Source: Maribellus maritimus (GTDB taxonomy: Bacteria; Bacteroidota; Bacteroidia; Bacteroidales; Prolixibacteraceae). From it: a stretch of 64,000 nucleotides of DNA. A program made the translations under genes and the position numbers. Positions 60,590 through 64,000 of this stretch are shown here, piece by piece. Under the pieces are notes generated by a model, which was not told the DNA's origin, did no database searches, and was given only the letters and a program-made list of their open reading frames with translations. Within the stretch, counting starts at the first letter, position 1. The number at the start of each line of letters is the position of its first letter. The DNA lies in assembly GCF_022267315.1 (NCBI RefSeq), contig NZ_JAIKLE010000001.1:1-64000 (forward strand). Reading direction: 5' to 3'.

Positions 60590-62044
60590 TTATATCTTTT
60601 CCAATACATCCACCAGGTGATCCCAAAATTTTCCGGTGGTGTGAATGTCCAGGCGTTCGTCTGGCGAGTGAGCGCCCTTTATCGTCGGACCAAAAGAAAC
60701 CATGTCGAGATGTGGGTATTTTTCCAAAAACAAGCCACATTCCAAACCGGCGTGAATTGACCGAACAACCGGCTCAACTCCAAACAGTTTTTTATAGGAA
60801 TCAACAGTTATCTTTAAAACTTTGGAATCGGGATTTGGAGTCCATCCGGGATAGCCATCGGTGTGTTCAACTTCTGCTCCGGCGAGTTTAAAAACCGACT
60901 CAACCATCCCGGCTGCCATAAACTTACGGCTTTCCAATTCACTGCGTTGACTGGTTGTTATATAAATTCTATTGTCCTCCAAAAATTTCACGGAAGCTAA
61001 ATTTGTAGAAGTTTCTACCATATCCTCCATTCGTGTACTCATTTCCAAAACTCCGTGAGGACAAGCATTTACTGCATTTATCAAATTATATTGTGTTTCC
61101 TCATCAATAACAAATTCCGGAGTTTCGCTTTCTTCTGCATTCAGTTTCAGATTTGGTTCAGATAGCTTATATTCAAATTTAAGCTTTTTAGTATATTTAT
61201 TAAAACTTCTTAGAAAACTCTCTTTTTCATCTTCGGGAATGACAACTAAGGCGAAAGCCTCGCGTGCTATAGCATTTCGCAAGTTTCCTCCATTAAATTC
61301 AGCTAAACGAAGTTTAAAATCCCCGGATGCCCTCCACAAAAAACGATTCAGAATTTTATTGGCATTTCCACGGTTTTTATGAATATCATCGCCGGAGTGA
61401 CCGCCCAATAAACCTGAAACAGAAAGTTTCAAAGACGTAGATTTTTCAGAAATCATACCTCCTTCAAACGACAATACAGCTACGGTATCAATTCCGCCGG
61501 CGCAACCGATAAAAATCTCCCCTTCATCTTCCGAATCCAGGTTAAGCAACACAGAACCTGTCATAAAACCAGGTCTTAATGAAAAAGCACCGGTAAGTCC
61601 GGTTTCCTCATCTACAGTAATCAAACATTCCAGCGGGCCATGTTTTATTTCTTTTGAGGTTAAAACCGCCATTTGAGCTGCAATCCCAATTCCACAGTCG
61701 GCTCCCAATGTAGTCCCGTTGGCTTTTACCCAACCATCTTCCAGCACTGGCTCTATCGCATCTTTTTCAAAATCAAAAGTTTTATCGCTATTTTTCTCAC
61801 ACACCATATCCATGTGAGTTTGTAAAATAACTTTGGGAGCATCTTCTCTTCCTGGTGTTGCCGGTTTTGAAATTAAAACATTCCCGACTTTATCTGTTTT
61901 AGCTTCTAAACTATTGTTGTTTGCAAAATCGAGCAAAAATTGCCTTATCTTTTCTTCCTTTTTGGAAGGTCGGGGAACCTGGCAAATTTGTTCAAAATAA
62001 TCAAATAAAGGCTGGGGGTTCAACTGCGCAAGTATTTTATTCAT
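60590..62044 (-). CDS. pepD: Aminoacyl-histidine dipeptidase (M20 family)
   Basis: From the ATG at 62044 the enzyme has 484 residues, the usual PepD length. Metal-binding motifs are LQTHMDMVCEK (His and Asp), GTTLGADCGIG (bridging Asp) and LITVDEETGLTGAF (catalytic Glu), and LLGGHSGDDIHKNRGNANK is the lid domain segment. It splits Xaa-His and other dipeptides in the cytoplasm. An upstream frame to 62080 (MIFCQFLKENCT) is in-frame but not needed. It is separated from the GH28 gene by 113 bp. Confidence 0.93.
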   Translation of the reverse strand: MNKILAQLNPQPLFDYFEQICQVPRPSKKEEKIRQFLLDFANNNSLEAKTDKVGNVLISKPATPGREDAPKVILQTHMDMVCEKNSDKTFDFEKDAIEPVLEDGWVKANGTTLGADCGIGIAAQMAVLTSKEIKHGPLECLITVDEETGLTGAFSLRPGFMTGSVLLNLDSEDEGEIFIGCAGGIDTVAVLSFEGGMISEKSTSLKLSVSGLLGGHSGDDIHKNRGNANKILNRFLWRASGDFKLRLAEFNGGNLRNAIAREAFALVVIPEDEKESFLRSFNKYTKKLKFEYKLSEPNLKLNAEESETPEFVIDEETQYNLINAVNACPHGVLEMSTRMEDMVETSTNLASVKFLEDNRIYITTSQRSELESRKFMAAGMVESVFKLAGAEVEHTDGYPGWTPNPDSKVLKITVDSYKKLFGVEPVVRSIHAGLECGLFLEKYPHLDMVSFGPTIKGAHSPDERLDIHTTGKFWDHLVDVLEKI

Positions 62045-62157
62045 GGTGCAATTTTCTTTTAAAAATTGACAAAAAATCAAGCCTGATACAGATACTCATC
62101 ATAAAGAACAAGAATACTCACTATCAAGAAAATCCTCTGTTCCTGGCGTTTAAAAAT

Positions 62158-63501
62158 TTACAAAAGTTTGCCGTTAACCACCACATTGTCTAACACAATT
62201 CCATCAAAAACAGCGGTGTCAATTCCCGGATTTTCAGCCTCAATCTCTACGTTTTCAAAAGTAAAGCTTTGCAAACGATCATGTTCCGTTATTCCAATGT
62301 TGGTAAAACTCTTCACCTTCATTTTTATATTCCGAAAGGTTATATTTTCCGAAACGGAAAGCGGTGGCGTTTCGCGGCCTTTTAAATCAAAAAACTGGGT
62401 CCAAGGACGAATATAAATACAATTTACGCCGTTTCCCTCTATGTTCTCCATCGTTATATACTCATATTTCTGAGGTGTGTCCGGCCGCATTTTCAAATGA
62501 ATCAAACGAGCAACCTCATCAACTTTACAATTGCGCATAAGAATATTTCGGTTGTGGATGGACTCACTCCCACACGTAAGCGCTGAATGACAAAATCCAA
62601 AGGTGTTATCTTCTATCAGAATATTCGTATTTTCCCCATTATCAGGATCGTTATCGGCCCACGGCCCTTTTCCTCCTTTTAATGCAATAGCGTCGTCGTT
62701 CACCGACATATAGCAGCCTCGAACCAAAATATTGGAACAAACATCCAAATCGATGGCATCAGAGCTAGGTGCCGGTATTGGTGTGCGCGGAGCAAAAATG
62801 TATACATCCAATATTTTTGCATAATTGCACTGATAAAGATGTGTGGTCCAGAAACCGGTATTTTGCAGGTGCACATCCTGAATATAAACACTATCACAGC
62901 CCCAAATAAACACCAGTCGAGGACGTGAAACTTCCAGGTTGGTACATTGTGGATTTTCTTTTCGACGTTGCCAGAAAGCTTCCCAATATTTTTTTCCGTT
63001 TCCGTCAATTGTTCCTTTACCTGTTATAGTAAAACCGGGAACATTGTATGCGTTTATCAACGCGGGAAAATATTCAAGATTCTGTCCCTCCATCCGCGAT
63101 GCCTGCATTGGATAATCAGAAATATCGTCTGAACCTTTTAAAATTCCGCCTTCTTCCAAATGCAAATGTGTATTGGTTTTAAAAAAGAGAGCCCCACTGC
63201 GAAAAGCTCCTTTCGGAATAACAATTACCCCTCCTCCTTCTGCCGAAACCTGATTGATAAGATTCTGAATGACCTCTGTATTCAAAGTAGAATCATCTGA
63301 TATAGCTCCGTAATCGGAAACTAAATACATTTTTCCAAGAATTGTTACATCTATTTTTGTGGTGTCCGAAAACCAGTTAGGGATTGCGGTTCCATCCGGA
63401 AAAGTATCTCTTACCTTCTGCTGACACGAAATAATTGTGAAAATGGAAATAAGAAAAACTAATAACCTGCTTACAAAATATCTTTTAAATAGAATACTCA
63501 T
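62158..63501 (-). CDS. GH28 polygalacturonase-type lipoprotein
   Basis: The 447-residue protein has a lipoprotein signal with lipobox IISC (Cys26) after LLVFLISIFT, then DYGAISDDSTLNTEVIQNLI, the start of the beta-helix typical of GH28. The active-site motifs are SVNDDAIALKGG (two catalytic Asp) and FCHSALTCGSES in the GHG position with a change to CHS. It cleaves or trims pectin-type galacturonan or rhamnogalacturonan, on the outer face of the cell. It is not in a polysaccharide-utilisation locus: no SusCD genes are near. Confidence 0.88.
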   Translation of the reverse strand: MSILFKRYFVSRLLVFLISIFTIISCQQKVRDTFPDGTAIPNWFSDTTKIDVTILGKMYLVSDYGAISDDSTLNTEVIQNLINQVSAEGGGVIVIPKGAFRSGALFFKTNTHLHLEEGGILKGSDDISDYPMQASRMEGQNLEYFPALINAYNVPGFTITGKGTIDGNGKKYWEAFWQRRKENPQCTNLEVSRPRLVFIWGCDSVYIQDVHLQNTGFWTTHLYQCNYAKILDVYIFAPRTPIPAPSSDAIDLDVCSNILVRGCYMSVNDDAIALKGGKGPWADNDPDNGENTNILIEDNTFGFCHSALTCGSESIHNRNILMRNCKVDEVARLIHLKMRPDTPQKYEYITMENIEGNGVNCIYIRPWTQFFDLKGRETPPLSVSENITFRNIKMKVKSFTNIGITEHDRLQSFTFENVEIEAENPGIDTAVFDGIVLDNVVVNGKLL

Positions 63502-63641
63502 TATTCTGTTTCTTTTGGGTTCTTTTTATTCTGAAGATAAAAGTATAAAATTTAGAGTTAATGGTACAATAAACCCCTATTCATTCATATTAAAAAAAAG
63601 AAAGTCAAGAGTTAAATCCTTCGGCTTTTACACAAAACAAA

Positions 63642-63682
63642 AGTCCGTGAATCAGGGAAATAATTTCCAATCATCACGGACT
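63642..63682 (-). terminator. Stem-loop, probable terminator of a minus-strand gene
   Basis: AGTCCGTGA (63642-63650) pairs perfectly with TCACGGACT (63674-63682). Within it GGAAA (63656-63660) pairs with TTTCC (63664-63668). Read on the minus strand the stem is followed by TTTTGTTTTG, the arrangement of a terminator, 69 bp beyond the stop of a small frame at 63751. Confidence 0.5.
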
Positions 63683-63750
63683 CAAGCTTCCTCATAAAAG
63701 TTAGCTTATCAAACGCATATTCTTATTTTTCACCCTACCAACCAATTTTA

Positions 63751-63906
63751 CTATTTACGTAAAGGCCTATGAAATCCGGACAAACCGGACTCCACAGACA
63801 CATATACAAGGGCTCTGTCACTCTCTCCAAGTATCAACCTCTTAAGTATATCTTCCAGAACCACCACAATCCCTATCGCTATTTTTATTACAATTTTTCT
63901 ATTCAT
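63751..63906 (-). CDS. Small ORF, 51 residues, of unknown function
   Basis: An ATG at 63906, after the weak Shine-Dalgarno-like AATAGGAAC, opens a frame of 51 codons. Its product has a hydrophobic start (NRKIVIKIAIGIVVVLEDIL) and a mixed tail (VESGLSGFHRPLRK). No family is recognised. The hairpin at 63642-63682 on the same strand would end its transcript. It could be genuine or a chance frame. Confidence 0.35.
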   Translation of the reverse strand: MNRKIVIKIAIGIVVVLEDILKRLILGESDRALVYVSVESGLSGFHRPLRK

Positions 63907-64000
63907 ATTTGTTCCTATTTACTTTTGAAAAATCATTTCATAAAGCTGTAAAGCAAATACCAGTTTCATGCCAAAAAACATAAAAAACTAGCCCACAACA

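Larger units (their letters stand above)
63502..64000. other. Right-edge region without a clear gene
   Basis: Apart from the hairpin and the 51-codon frame no feature is supported here. The plus-strand frames at 63437 and 63769 show no family resemblance. Any gene reading in from the right is not visible within the window. Confidence 0.6.

Noticed and set aside
1-64000. tRNA or rRNA genes
   Set aside because: None of the intergenic stretches shows a tRNA-like cloverleaf with a CCA-proximal stem or rRNA-like conserved sequence by eye. A tRNAscan run could still find one I missed.
1-64000. CRISPR array or prophage region
   Set aside because: No regularly spaced direct repeats and no phage structural or integrase genes were seen. 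The repeats found are palindromic and irregularly spaced.

Overview
The window reads as a chromosomal segment of an AT-rich member of the Bacteroidota, most likely a marine or sediment anaerobe or facultative anaerobe of the Marinilabiliales/Prolixibacteraceae type. The placement is inferred from gene content: DUF4954, a DUF6249-like small membrane protein, futalosine-route menaquinone synthesis, LytS/LytTR regulation, GH28, large FtsX permeases, and promoter-like TTTG / TAnnTTTG elements. I see no rRNA, tRNA, CRISPR array or prophage. The only hint of an insertion sequence is a short terminal-repeat-like string at the left edge.

Region 1 (1-20200) is mostly housekeeping genes in short units: an ECF sigma factor with a membrane partner, lysoplasmalogenase, heptose epimerase, futalosine hydrolase, FolE, two exported beta-propeller proteins, a double-CDGSH protein, a flavin reductase-rubredoxin fusion, an S9-type hydrolase, an NtrC-type regulator, FabD, GlmS, DUF4954 and a PAS-LuxR regulator. 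At 17856-18847 a sigma-54-like promoter precedes a three-gene cassette: a NifX/NifB-like domain protein with a Cys-rich tail, a Nif11-like protein and an unknown. A type II NADH dehydrogenase follows.

Region 2 (20458-24498) is a compact four-gene Anbu operon: circularly permuted ATP-grasp, alpha-E, transglutaminase, and the proteasome-like peptidase Anbu.

Region 3 (24502-48942) is almost entirely on the minus strand and is the most unusual part. Read in the direction of transcription it holds a PQQ-like beta-propeller protein, a LytS-type kinase and LytTR regulator, three more propeller proteins, an NHL propeller, a small Tat-like Cys protein, a Tat-like multi-[4Fe-4S] ferredoxin, a NapH/NosR-like membrane Fe-S protein, a membrane-anchored propeller protein, a small membrane protein, a NuoE-NuoF-ferredoxin fusion, an SGNH hydrolase, a [2Fe-2S]-GltD-like flavoprotein, another propeller protein, a glycosyltransferase and an ABC transporter. 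A seventh PQQ-like gene lies at 52423. The NuoEF fusion and the GltD-like protein resemble the NADH/ferredoxin core of the bifurcating Bfu-type enzymes, but no hydrogenase or formate dehydrogenase subunit is present. I propose that this is a candidate cytoplasm-to-periplasm redox system with a family of exported WRG/FRG-type propellers, and it is my main candidate for an undescribed system.

Region 4 (49128-64000) holds TypA/BipA, a frameshifted AAA/DUF4143 ATPase behind a strong 49-nt inverted repeat, SGNH and EEP hydrolases, a lysine-catabolism pair (ALDH7-type dehydrogenase and saccharopine dehydrogenase), an AI-2E-family membrane protein, an AhpD-like protein, a PepD dipeptidase and a GH28 lipoprotein.

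Two families of dispersed intergenic repeats (C/G-rich palindromes and a GTCACCCT...GAAGG element) run into the ends of coding sequences between 27750 and 30043. They appear to have supplied start regions, C-terminal tails and stop codons to three adjacent genes.
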